Below, in pieces: positions 1 to 12,800 of a stretch of DNA of 64,000 nucleotides. The notes below the pieces were generated by a model that made no database searches, had not been told where the DNA came from, and worked only from the letters and a program-made list of their open reading frames with translations. The stretch is from Styela clava (lineage: Eukaryota > Chordata > Ascidiacea > Stolidobranchia > Styelidae): assembly GCF_964204865.1 (NCBI RefSeq), contig NC_135263.1, positions 6,078,501 to 6,142,500 on the forward strand, written 5' to 3'. Both the position numbers and the translations under genes were made by a program. Numbering within the stretch: position 1 is the first letter of the stretch; every line of letters begins with the position of its first letter.

Positions 1-75
1 CCGTGGTGCCCCTCTTTGCTTGGTGCCCTAAGCACGTGCTTATATTGTTTAATGGTTAATCCGGCGATGTATCCG
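1..75 (-). repeat. terminal fragment of a hAT-like DNA transposon
   Basis: The first 75 bases hold the motif TAATGGTTAATCC preceded by GTGCCCTAAGCACGTG. The reverse complement of this arrangement reappears at 2588-2660, where CAGGGCTGGATTAACCATTAA leads into a GTGC-rich stretch. I read both as ends of one repeat family. The element runs off the left edge, so its size and target duplication cannot be seen. Confidence 0.4.
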
Positions 76-373
76 GCGACCAGGTATAATATATGTAATT
101 GTTTATTATAACTATGTTACAAACATGTTATTTGTGGTATATAAATATAATTACGTAATCTCTAAATAAATGTTTTTTTTACAATCCACCCACTTTTAGC
201 TCACCTTGTTCATACACACACACACACATATAAATATATATATACAAGCAAATGGAAAAGAAAAATCCACAACACCATGCATAACATTTTGTCTCATTCA
301 TACAAGATGCAAACAGTGTGCTTCTAATAAATTTGCTTATAACTTATTTAAACACACTTTGAAAATAAAATAC

Positions 374-1172
374 TTATATACCCTTTTCTTTTGCAGTAGC
401 CACGTTTTTCTTGAGCGTTTTCACGAGTTCAGAATCTATAAAATTTTGTCACGGTGAATGGAAATTTAAGGATCGTGTTATGTCTCCCTTACTATTTTAA
501 GTTTATATTTTGACTACATTTTTATATTTTTTTGATTGTTATATTTATTGATTATATTTTCAAACTTTGGAAAATGATCTGATTTGATCTGTAGGACGGC
601 TACTCGAGAATCTCTCTTCATTTGAAATCTACATTGCGCACATTTATTTTTTCAAATATAGGGGTATTTATAACGTAAAAACATCTGTAAAAACTGAAAC
701 AAGTACAAAATACATCGTTCGAATGCAAGTATCTTAAACAGTATTAAATTTTACTCCATTTTTATCCTTCCATTACGAAGAAGTCCTACTTTTTAAAGAC
801 TATAAAAATGTTACCTTCCGGGTCTGTATTTTGGCAATCTCCAACAGACACGAAACGTCCGTTCTTCCACTTTGTGACACAATAACCATCTAAATTAAAA
901 TTTTACTATTCAAAATTTGGGAGGAAAAATTCTATTTGTCAATATATCAGAAATTAAGTTCGGATATCCAAACCTGGCTTTTTTTTAATCCAAAGTTCCA
1001 ACGACAAGGCCATCGCGTCCACAAACTGAGTTGACAAAAACCAATTTTTCCATGCGTCCATACTCGACTTCAGATGCGATAGTTTGAGGAATTTACCTTT
1101 GCTGACCAATGCAATATTTGCCACAGTGAGAATGATAATGCCAAATACGGCAGTATGCATCATGTTCATCAT
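374..1172 (-). CDS. small secreted peptide, three exons, two cysteines in the mature part
   Basis: Predicted exons are 1172-1097, 889-815 and 435-374, both junctions in phase 1, giving 70 residues and an in-frame TAA. Donors are GTAAAT and GTAACA; acceptors are TTTAATTTAG and TTTTATAG. Exon 1 (start at MMNMMH) encodes a hydrophobic core, AVFGIIILTVANIALV, typical of a signal peptide. An upstream in-frame ATG at 1196 would add eight polar residues, so I prefer the inner start. The mature part begins near DGYC, has a second Cys in VGDC, and ends in a Lys-rich tail (KTLKKNVATAKEKGI). I recognise no family. It could be a peptide hormone, a host-defence peptide or a small extracellular factor; the sequence does not decide. 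The exon chain rests on phase agreement and splice signals only. Confidence 0.5.
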
Positions 1173-1775
1173 ACCGCAGTCGGTTCGATCTGACACGGAT
1201 ATTGTGATGTGGCAACTTATATTATCTCCGGTATCACCTAATTACCACTAGTAAGCAGGACAAAGTGTGGATGTAGATGTGATTCATTGTTTACGTGAGT
1301 AATTTTGGTAAAAAAAATCGGGCCCTATCTATTGTGAATATACGTTGGCCGGGGATTTCAGGTCCGTCATGAATGCAGAGCTGATGCAGAGATCGAGTTT
1401 GACTCAGTTCCGACTTCCGCTCTTTTGACAGCGGAGCAATGCACATGTGATTAAAAATATCACGAACCATCAATTTTGTTCTCAATTTGATCCTAGTTCG
1501 TGATTCCAAATGCAAAACACCAATGCTGCGCCTTATTCAACCGGAAAACATCAACGACTTGTTACTGATGAACCCAAATTATAGCACCCAACTATTTTAA
1601 AAATGATAATTTGACGGCCTCTGGATATTGCGCATTTCCAAAAACTGCGCAACCGTGTTGTGATTTTACCTTTGTGTACTGTACACACAGACGAGTATAC
1701 CATTCTTGTTTGGAGTTATAATCACAGGATGACTCACTTAAACAACAAAAAGTGAACTTACGAATACGGTTCGAT

Positions 1776-2024
1776 CAGTGGCGTATCTAGGGTGTGGCAG
1801 GCAATGCTCATGTCATGGAGGCGCAAAAAGGGCGAAAAGTTAAGATCGTGAAATGTTTCAATATAATTTCAAATTGGAAATAATTTAAACTCGTATTTTT
1901 ACTAGAATAATAACGTACAAGTATCTCAATTTCAACAACAGTCGTTAAAAATTTCCATTAAACGATCGAGGGGACGCATTTTTAAACTTTGCCATGGGCG
2001 CCATTTTACTTAGATACACCACTG
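1776..2024. mobile_element. 249-bp non-autonomous hAT-type element
   Basis: It begins CAGTGGCGTATCTAG and ends CTTAGATACACCACTG, forming imperfect terminal inverted repeats. The flanking 8-mers are ggttcgat (1768-1775) and ggctcgat (2025-2032), an 8-bp target duplication with one mismatch. No ORF is present. An inverted relative is at 41778-41992. Confidence 0.75.
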
Positions 2025-2587
2025 GGCTCGATCAGTATTGATAGTTCTCAGCGTCATAAAACTTCTCTGGAATCTGATCTCACTTGCTTAATATGAACTC
2101 AATCGCATACCAAAATGGGTTATGGTTATGTTAATACTAAAATCACACAATCAAAATGACACCGATAGTTCAGTTTCCTGTTACTTAACGATAATCACAA
2201 TCGCATTTAAGTAAGAAGAAGTACAACCCCGAAAGGCCCATACAAAAACCCGAAGACAACTTCAGGGAAGCACATGGGGCGAATACATTAGAATAATTGG
2301 TTGTAGTATTTGGATATTTAGAAACACGAATTGTTTAATATAAAGACGAATATATATATATCAATGTAAAGCTTTTTTTGTCAAGTTGTTGTTTTGGACC
2401 TCTTGATATCTGGGTGGGCGCTACTACAGCGTGGGAGGTCTCTGTTAGGGTGAAACTACTTTTGAGGTATCTGGAATTGCCCCAAATTGACGTTACCTAG
2501 TCCAGGCCGAGAGTCAGTACAGTACGGACAATTTGGTCACCGCATCATTCACTCGCTCTATAATATCATACCATGTATAACTAGCAT

Positions 2588-2660
2588 CAGGGCTGGATTA
2601 ACCATTAAGCAAAATAAGTACGTGCTCGGGGCACCGAGGGAAAGGTGGCGTCACAGAAAT
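2588..2660 (+). repeat. hAT-like transposon end, same family as 1-75
   Basis: CAGGGCTGGATTAACCATTAA is followed by GTACGTGCTCGGGGCACC. It matches the reverse complement of the left window edge. The other terminus is not found nearby, so this looks truncated. Confidence 0.4.
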
Positions 2661-2864
2661 TTCACGACTAACATCTCAATATTGGCCCGGTTGAAATAAA
2701 ATTTTGCTTATTTTTCGTTCTGAAGTACCATCTTACAGCTCTATTATTTGTTTTAGGCATTAGAACTATTTCCAAAAAATATCATACAAATTAATCATAA
2801 TTTGGCCTTCAATCAGTAATACTGTCAGAAAGTCTCCGATTAACCTAAGCTGTTCACTTTCCGT

Positions 2865-3002
2865 GACTTCCTTCACCATTAAGTTCGTACAGCTGAGTTA
2901 TGGTGCGAAAGGATTGTTGGACTCCTCGCAGTCGTAGGGTGGGGGTTCACGTAACAGCTAATCGCTTGCGACTTCCTTCATCATCAAGTTCGTGCAGCTG
3001 AC
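2865..3002 (+). repeat. SINE tail fragment flanked by a 30-bp direct repeat
   Basis: The segment GTTATGGTGCGA...GGACTCCTCGC...GTAGGGTGG (2897-2955) matches the tail of the tRNA-derived SINE at 49310. It is bracketed by two similar stretches (ACTTCCTTCACCATTAAGTT at 2868 and ACTTCCTTCATCATCAAGTT at 2970). The bracket may be a local duplication or an oversized insertion-site duplication. Confidence 0.45.
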
Positions 3003-3804
3003 ACAAACAACAGATTGACTATCTTCATACCGGACATGGACTGTGACGAAATACCGTGGTTTGCCACATGATTAGGCCGTCTTTTCTACTTTTCGCTCTC
3101 TTGATATATATGAAATTCTGTCCTAATTTTGTCTGAATCGTAATACAGCAAGCGGGACAGGGTCAGTCTATAACTATATTCGACTTTGTCGTATTTGTAA
3201 CCTTTATACATATCTTAGTATAATTTATTTTTTTTGGTTGAATACTAGAAGAAACATTTTTCTCGTTTTTTTTTTGTATTGTTTAATTCAAAACAATAAA
3301 TACTATATACCATATTGAATTGCATAAAAATACTGTAAGCAATTTCATTGTATGGTGCAAGAAAAATAAAAAAGAAACCACGTTCGAAAAGGTTACGAGT
3401 CCAAAGCCTATTTTGAATGCCAACAATTCGTTTCCTCAACAATTTGCTGATTGGTATTGTGATAAATCAGAGTAACAAGGTAACTGTTACTGTACATGAA
3501 AAAATAAATCAGTAACCCTCATGCATTGAGAATATGTGAAGTGCAGCTTCTCAAACCTGCTATTAAATGGAAGCCCAATATGCCCTTTAAATGGTGATTG
3601 ATACCATATAACCACGCCTAACTTTGATTATCAATTCGTGGTATAACAACATCATTCAGTTCATTTAATCCTCATTATGGATCAAATGCTAAAGAGTTTC
3701 AAACATCAGGTTCAATTGACGGTTGTTGAAATTCCATATTTGGGTTGGGCATTTTTACATTATGGTCGTATTCCGATTATTTTGTTTTGTGCTTTCTCCA
3801 ATGA

Positions 3805-6800
3805 TTAGGTATCATAAGGTATTGCTCCATCTAACACATTGCGTAGATCGTCACGAGCAACCTAAAACGAAAATATTAACACGTATTACAATGCTGTAAA
3901 TGCAATATATGGACACGGAAGTCAAAATAAAAGTGTTCCCTTGAATTAAATAAAATAACATATTTTGAGTGAAATATCGTAACCCCATGAGAAATTTGAG
4001 ATAAAAATAATAGTAATAGCCTTTTAGCGATTTTTTCTATCTTCAAGTATTGAAAATTAGATTGGTCGCCTTGAGGCGGAAAATGAAAATTTTTTCTTAA
4101 CAAAAAAAAAATTAAAACGTTTCATTATGAGAGTACAAAATTGTAATGCTCACAGTTGAGCATTTTTATCCATTTTCAAGCTTTCGGTTTCTCAGTAGGC
4201 GAGTGCTGCTACTCTAAATGTAATAGTGGCTTGAATCTCTGGCGACGATCTCAACTCAAAATTAAAGAGACTCAACTTGAGACCCAATACTGAAAAGGTT
4301 CAACTTCTACACCACCCACCCCATTGCGTTGACAATGCCAGCACAAAGAGATTCTGGTCTTCCTCGAAAATACACTTTATCAGTAATTCATGAACAGACA
4401 GACGTTTGTTTGAGTCGAAGATTTGAGGCCCTCTAACAATATTTTGGAGAATAATAGAGCAATAAAGATTTGACGATACCTGATAAACAATCCAGTAAAA
4501 TAAATTGAAGACAATAAACGAAAGAGGAAAGCAAACTCGTGAAATACGGTCAATTCTTTTTGCTTTCCACCTGTACCTCTCCTTCTTAGATTTTTCCTGA
4601 AAATGTTGTAGAAAATTTGGTAAAAGTTACCTCATTTTGTCTTTCTAAAAAGAGAAGTCAAACTTGTGCCAGAAGCTAATTCCAAACTAAGATACTGTTC
4701 AGTAAAAATACCATTTTAAATTCATTTGTAAGTGACAATGGGAGATATTTATTTTTATAAAACATAAGGATTAGGCAGGCTCGGAATCTGCAACCGTCAA
4801 AGAAGATATTTATCAGTGAAGTGAAGGGTCTTGAACCTGAATAGGCTACTTATACAAGTCTTGCAAGCAATAGTTACAACAGAGCTCTTTTTTACATATG
4901 TTAACTCTTCGAATCTTAAATTCTCAAACCTCATCGGGAATTTGTCCAATCATGGAGTATCGTGACGCACTGGTTGGTGTAGGTGACGTTGTACTCATCG
5001 CCTTCATTTCTGTCGATATTCCGTCTCCAGTTGTGTCGGAATGTACGTCTCTCCGCCTCTTTTTTGGCTTCAACGTACCCTGAATATATAAATGAAAAAC
5101 ATTATATATATTGCTGAACATACTGATACTACTAAGAAATGATGTGGAGTGTAAATACACATTTATTTAATCAGTAATGAGTAGTTAACTTTTTCACCTA
5201 ACTGAAAATAGAATTCGACTAACAGAACATAGAAAATACAGTGAAAATGGCAATTCAGGGTGAAAGGGGACGAAAAAAACAATACAGGCCGAGTAGCAAC
5301 ACCCGTGAATAATGTAGTTTCAATGGCTCCAAGTCTTAGCAAATGTACGTCGACTAAATACAGATGACGAATGCAAAATCCTAATCGCGAGTGCTAATCA
5401 AACAGAACAGTCCTTCGCAAGATCAATCATATAAACAAATTTTCTAACAAAAGTAGTCAATTTTATGATTATTTTCGGCATCTTCATAATTTATATATAT
5501 ATATATATATATATATGGGACAATCTGCAAAAAATATATAACCAGAACTTTTTAGTCATACAATGAACATGAAGAATAGTTAAAGTGCATTACCATTCAA
5601 ATAAAAATAATGCATGATGCTCATGCTGCACTATATATGATGCATTCTTACAACCCTATTTTTTACCTATTCTGTGCCGTAATGGACATTATTGGTATCA
5701 AAAGAAGAAAATCATTACGAAGAGTTAACGGAACCACGAACTATGATTCCAATGACATTAATTACATACACTGATACAATTGCGCCATCGTTTCATGGTG
5801 TTTAGTTATTGGAACACCGGTTCTTATAAGTGACGTAAACAGTCCATTTTGGACGCGAAGTGTTCGTTGAATTGCTTTTCTGGATCGTTGTTGGTATTGT
5901 TCTTAGACTTACCGATTACCCAATTTCAAGTTTCACGTACTCGAAGATGAAAGAAGTCGCTAGAGGGCTTTTATTTTAGTTTTGTTAGGCCGACAATTCA
6001 TTGAAAAGTTTGCTGTTTTTCATTTTATTTATGGTGACACTTGTTTTGACGTTGAACTCTTTGTGTCCATAGATACGCATTTTTCAAAAAATGCATTTCG
6101 TACAACAATAATGTACCTGCATTAGATTAAAGTCGATAGCCTATACGCAGTCGTCGAAATACTCCATCCGACTATTCCAGATTTGGAAAAAAATGACTAC
6201 TTTTCCGAAAAGAAAGTTTTGAAATTTCAAATTTTGCAGTTGTGTGCCCTTTTAGTTGTCATCTGGGTTTAAGTATTTGCTCAGATAAATTTCTGAGTAT
6301 ATATATACACAATTGCGCTCATTACCTTGTGTGACGAAAATGTGTAGTAACAAATTACCATAAAATAAAAGTTACTTCCAAAGTTAATACTTTTTGGTTA
6401 TTTGACAATAAACGGCGCTCCCGTAGTATGTGTACCAATATGGAACTAATTTTGTTCTCGTACTTTACATCAAGTTGTGTAAAGGGACTGGAGCCTATGG
6501 GCAGGGAGATATTCACTTGGCTAACACAGACAGTCCCCTAACTCGTAATAGAACTTAAATAAGAAAAATCGGAATAAAATTATGGCCTAACTCTAACCTG
6601 ATACACATACTATGAGAGTGCCTAAAAAAGATACATTACAGTTAGCAGTGCTTCAATGTAGAACTTGATATTCATTTTGTTAACAGCGATATTTTGTAAT
6701 ATCGGGAATAGTTTATTACGCTTGTTGTCAGATGAAAATAAAAGTGACTTCGCTGAAAATGAGCTTTGACGGAGGTAAATGTATTCTATATGAAATCCAA

Positions 6801-9800
6801 CTTAGATTGTTATCACTTGGTGTCGTCATCGCCTCGATCCGGCAATTTGGAATAATTCGATTCAAAATGGTTTTTATTATTCATGACATTCGACTAAATA
6901 AGGTCAGTCATGCGATTATTATGTGGCAAATATACACTGGAAAAAGGTCAAAATGCGCTTCTTTCAGCATTCGTAGCCATTCCCACATATACAATTCTCA
7001 AATATGACCGATTATCTAGGTAGTAGAGATTGCAACAGTTCCAACAATTAGGTTTCATGACCATGCATTGTAACTGTTCTGCGTGCTTTTATTATTGCTT
7101 TGGATGATTTTGTTAAGAGGAATCAACGTTAGTGTTATGGCATTTACCTGTTCATCGAGTTCTTCCTCTTTCTGTAAATATGTCAAATAAAATTATATAC
7201 AAAGGCGGTTGGGATCCTTTGAATGGTTAAAATGCGAGGTGATTATGTTAGTATCACAAATGAACTGTAATCGACTGGAACTTTGTTCTTATCATTATAA
7301 AGAATCTACCTGATCCAGCGATCTCCCTGCACTACATATAGGATGAACACACCAAAATAATTTTAAAAACATTCAGGTTGATTTTACACATGCCACCACA
7401 ATGATACGTCCGATTTGAGGCCATTCTAACATTATCGCATATACTCGAGCAGTCAAGTATCCACCGGGTTTATGGAGAATAAATTGCAATCACCGATGAA
7501 AAATAATAATAGCGGTACAGTGAATTACGTTACCTTAATATTTGCAAGTTGCATTCCCAATTTGAAAAACGATTTTTCCTGTCGAGATAAAAAGTTGACA
7601 ACAGCAAATTCAATGAGAGCTGCGAATACAAATATGAGGCAAACGGCAAACCATACGTCGATAGCTTTGACATAAGATACCTGAAAGAAGTAACGAAAAG
7701 TTCTTATTATGTCAAAAACCATCCATCGGCAACATCCGACACTTTGGCTATATCACGATCGGTTCTAAGTACATATAAATGTAGCAGGACTTTCCATAAT
7801 CATATCGAAAAGTCATCCTTACACGTGCTATAACATCCCTTTGTACAATAATAAATATTCAATCCACTCGTGCAAAAGCAGAGAAGCAACAAAATTAATT
7901 AATCCTTCAGAAACCAAATCCGTGGTAGATTTTGAATTTGTATGATCGGATATCTACAACATTTAAAATCATCGCGCAAAGCACCTTCGAGTGGATATGA
8001 ACGTTATAGACTCTGATAGTGATTTTACCCATGTACTGAATATCAGCGGTTTATGATTGTCTTACAATTTGATGAATGGAAGGTTTATTCAAGTCATACT
8101 TCTTTTATATGATAGGATTGTCTTAACCATATAGCGAATCACGGCCTTTCGCGTGGTCCAGTCCATGTCGGGTATGGTAAGCCAGCTATTTGTTTCAGAA
8201 TCAGGGCCTACAAATTTGCTATATAAACGTAGGCCAAAAGTAAAATAGTAAAGATACATGAACATGTATATTTCGAATAACCGTACGTACCTTCGGTAAC
8301 GAAGCTCGAGCTCCGGAACTTTGAGTTGTCATAGTAAGTACAGTAGTTATTCCCAAAGCTGTTCTCGCAGGTGCAGCATCCATATTGATCCAAAATGCAA
8401 CCCACGATAAAATGACAATCATGAGAGATGGGGCGTACATTTGAATTATGTAATAACCCATTTGACGCTGCAGAATGAAGTCAGCTCCAAGACAAGTGAA
8501 CGAACCTTCAACCCAACAAAGAGATGAAACTTGTAGCGGTGCTATTAAAGCTAACTTGAGGTTTATTGTAAATTAGGTTGGGGGAAAGTAATTTCAAGTT
8601 TTGCAAAATGTAAAAATTAAGTGTTTATCAATAAATAAAGTGATATTTAGTAAGGATGGGAAATGGCATGCTATAGTGTGCTATCCAATCGCCCTTATAG
8701 CAACAGTGAGTCTAGCTGAATACCACTCTCATTAAAACTTGCATTTAGCAAAGTAGGATATATTGACAGACCGTGTTTTGATCGTGACTATGCTGAACAG
8801 CAAGTATATACTGAGTAGGCCATGAGTACAGAGTGAACCCAAAAGAAAAAATAATCCAGGTCATTCGTAACACAGTAACGTAAGTTTGAGCAAAGCGTGC
8901 TATATTACTGTAACGTTTGGGTACAATCATAAACAAACATATAGTAGGCTATAGTAACCATCATTTTGATGGTTTAGAAATATATCAATAACATTTAATA
9001 GTCTAACCTGTGCTGTATACTTTTGTGCAGGTATTCAACCTGTATCCACGGATTCGAAACTGAGGTAGTGCAAGTGTTTTGGGAAGTTGCACGGCATGTG
9101 GTCCGTCCCAATCGAATATTAAATCCTTCATGTCATAACCAACTGAAAATAGAAATGCGAAATCTGTGTATTTTTCACAATGCCTACACACGTAAGAGTT
9201 TCTCTGATTAGCTCTCAATCAACAGCAGATCTCTTGACTACTATTCGAAGAAGAGCGTCGGCATGTAACAAAACGTTGCCCCTTTTAAATAAGGTAACTT
9301 GGATATTGAATCGGGCTGCTATGAATCGAAAGAAATACTTAATTATAATTCAGTCTATCAGAGCCGTTTATCGAACTGTCGTCATGGGTCCTACCTATTG
9401 ACAGAGATCCGTTGTTTTTGTCACTTGCACGGGATCAACGAAATGTAGGCCTATCATAACATAGGTTGTTAAGGGGTATAAAGTCAATGCCAGGGTAGAG
9501 TTGGAATCCTGATAGCTTCGCGGCGATTAGAATTTATTTGATAGGTACTACTTACAACTCTCCATTTCCATGTTACAAATCTGTACATCCATTGGAAAAT
9601 TCCTCAAATGCATAGCACAAGATAACGTAAGAGTCAAGCGAACGCTGGAATAAACATCGCCATTAGTATACACCCTCAGTAATTTGTTCTCTGTTGTGAC
9701 CTAAAAAAACAATAATATATCTTTACAAAAAATATGATTTCATATGGAAAATAAAAAACTACAAACAGCACATCTTGATCGTTTCAAACGAAAAGGTAAA

Positions 9801-12800
9801 AATATTTTGTCATAACAACACAAATGTATTTCTGTAAAGTTTCGCCGGAGCAAGGTTACAAAAATACAAATCCACCAGCGAGAAAGCATAAAGGAAAGGA
9901 GTTGTCTCGCGAAAAATTCAACTGATAGCAGTTTGTATTAAGACCCCAGAAATAATTAAAAATAGTAACTGGTTATTTCAGAAAAGTTGTGCAAAAACAA
10001 CATAGGCAACCACAATTTAGCGAAGCGGTAAAAGTTCATAGTTTACCAAACAATTATCATACTTACTGAGTGGAATGCAGCATGCTTTTCATTAGAAAAG
10101 AAAACATCCGGCTTCCATATTTTTCCTAACATTGATGGGTGGAGAGCAACTGCTTTGTCATTGAAGTTGTGAGCCAACCGTGGGTCATTCCACCGAAGAC
10201 GCAAAAATATATTCAATTTGTAATCCTGTAACAAATATATATATTCACAATTCTGATTCGTTTTTTCTTCGGAGAACGCTTTAAAATCTGAAGCAGGAAG
10301 TAACACTGATGTGATATAACAAAACTGCATCAATCTGACATTGCATGGCGATCTTGACTAATACTTTATAGTTTCCAATTATCTCTTTTCGCATTAGTGG
10401 TGACCACTGCTCGACTATTTTTCTTATGATATGTTATTTTCACTTCTATACGTTTTTTTCACTTTGTCTTGGGATGAAAGCAGAGAAAAAACAGAATAGC
10501 TTGGATTTGCCACTGTACCATAACTGCATTAAAAATTCTACCCCACAAAACATACGTAGGCTACTCTTAACTAGATAGAAAATTTCAGTATAGAAAACCC
10601 CAGTACTAATCTCTGATATCGTATCTATCATTGCTAATTTTACATATATATAATAAAATAACGAAAAAATAATAACACATGAAATTGCAACACAGTTCAC
10701 AAACATGCATACAGATAACAAGGGTTGTCACAGTAACTTGATCCAATGTTTAATTATCTTTTCATCGTGATCAGCAGAGAAGCTTCTGTACGTTTTGAGC
10801 TGAATCTTGGGAATATACACTTGTTTTGTATTTAATAGAAAATCAAAATGAAAGAACTGAGTATAGCAACGACCAATATTCGCAAACAAGAGTTTCCATT
10901 CCATTGATATCGATAAAATAACAGTTGCTCAAATGTAGGCTACATGCACCAATAAACCACCTAATACATATGCATGCATTTGGACATAAACGACTATTAT
11001 AAATTGCAATTGTTAAAATAAATTGTCCAACGTGTTTTTTTTTTAATAAAATGCGAATGTTAGACTTTAAATGTTAGTTTTCTACTCTTAGTTTACTGTT
11101 TTAGTGAACATTGACAGAATAATTGGAACTTTAAGAATCGGCATTGTCACCAGCAAGCAAGCAAGTACAAGTTACCGTTTTTCAAGCTGCTTATGTGGGT
11201 CAATTTGTCTGTTTGTTGATTTCAGGCCGTGAAGAAATGCTCTTTTCAATTAAGAGCAAATTAAAAAATCAGAATCAGCTCTTGCTTTAAACCACGGGCT
11301 CAAAATATTTCAATTTTCGACCCGGCGATAACAAATTTAGACTATCTTTCAAGTATCAGTTAAAATTGTATCTCCGCCATCCAACTTTTACAATTTTGAA
11401 ATTTAGACAATAACCTTCGGATTTTGAGACTGAGGGAAATTCAAAAATCAAACTTCAAAAATGATGCCCAGTCTGACTACGTGACTAATTACCACAAAAC
11501 GCCAGCTACTCAGCTTTGTTTAAGTTGATATGTATTCTTGAAAATTGCAGAGAAACCCCCCAAAAATTAAAGATTTTAATCAAACAGATCAATGAGAACG
11601 CTAAAATGTTAGTTCGAAAGCTTATTTCAGCTTCTGATCTGACTGGGCTTACGATTCAACTAATACTATATTCATTCTTGATAGCGTTGTTTCACGCCAA
11701 GCATCAAATTATAATCAAAATCACTCTGCAATGAATCAAAGCAAACGCGATAACCCACCATGGAAGCTTGTATCACTGAATAGAAGCTGTTCACATATAT
11801 TTGAACGAGAGTTTTTACAGGCCCGTCTAAATTGAGATATATAATTTGATGAATTTAGAACATTTGCTGACTTTGGTTAACTATCGTTATAAACGCATGT
11901 GCTTGTCTAGGTGTGAAAATGTGCGTTCAGAAGTAGGCCTACCGCAATGGCGGTATCTTAGTGTCAGATTGGTGACACGCTAGGGATTGGGGTTCGTATT
12001 TGTGTTAAAACACCATTTATTTCGTGCGGGGTGTTGGATTTTATCTATCTCAGCTCAGTCAAATTATTTGTATATAGGCCTACTTATTTATATTTTTACG
12101 TATTTTCAAGAAAAGCGGAAAATTCTAATGTCAATATCAACTTTATATTCAATGGATTGAGCTACTTAAATATGTAATATTGTTTTGGTAATGTAACTAT
12201 TATTTTGTGTACAGTACAGTTTGAGTTTTTTTTTAATATGAAAACCGTTATTTCATAGGCTGGTTTACGTAGAAGCTATAGGTATTTAAAAGCAATTGTA
12301 TTTTGCCAAATAGAAAAGCATGGCAAGATTACATAGAATAGGTAGAAAAAATTTCTTCAGTGAGCAGACTAACTTAACATTATATATAAGAGAGAAAAAT
12401 GGCAACAGTGTTAACTGTTACCTCAAATAAAAAACATCACCCACGTAATAGATAACGTTACGTTCGAAGTGAAAATGAATTCAAGTGCTGTTATAATGAA
12501 ATATGTATTTGCAAAATGCCGCGCATCTGGCTCATATTATCATTAGCGCATGCAGTGAACGAATATAAAAAGCAGTTGTGCTCTACCATTGTCTGTTCGT
12601 TGACCGAATAGAAAGAATTAACGAAAATCGACACATTAGCCCTCACAGGAACACCTAGATATGGAATAAATATAGCATCAATCATGAAAAAAGAAATGAT
12701 TGAAAAAATACGAGAGAACTACGTTATTGCGTATATAATGTAATGTGAATAACTCCCGACTCTCGAGGCAGAATGGCCGAGCGGTCTAAGGCGCTGCGTT

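Noticed and set aside
1291-1515. ORF of 74 codons on the minus strand as an upstream exon of the small secreted peptide
   Set aside because: No donor leads in phase to 1172, and the signal peptide starts later.
4924-5079. In-frame stop (DEV then TGA) after the M3-M4 loop exon as the end of the glycine receptor
   Set aside because: GTTTGA works as a splice donor, and M4 plus a conserved C-terminus follow in phase at 4596 and 3861.
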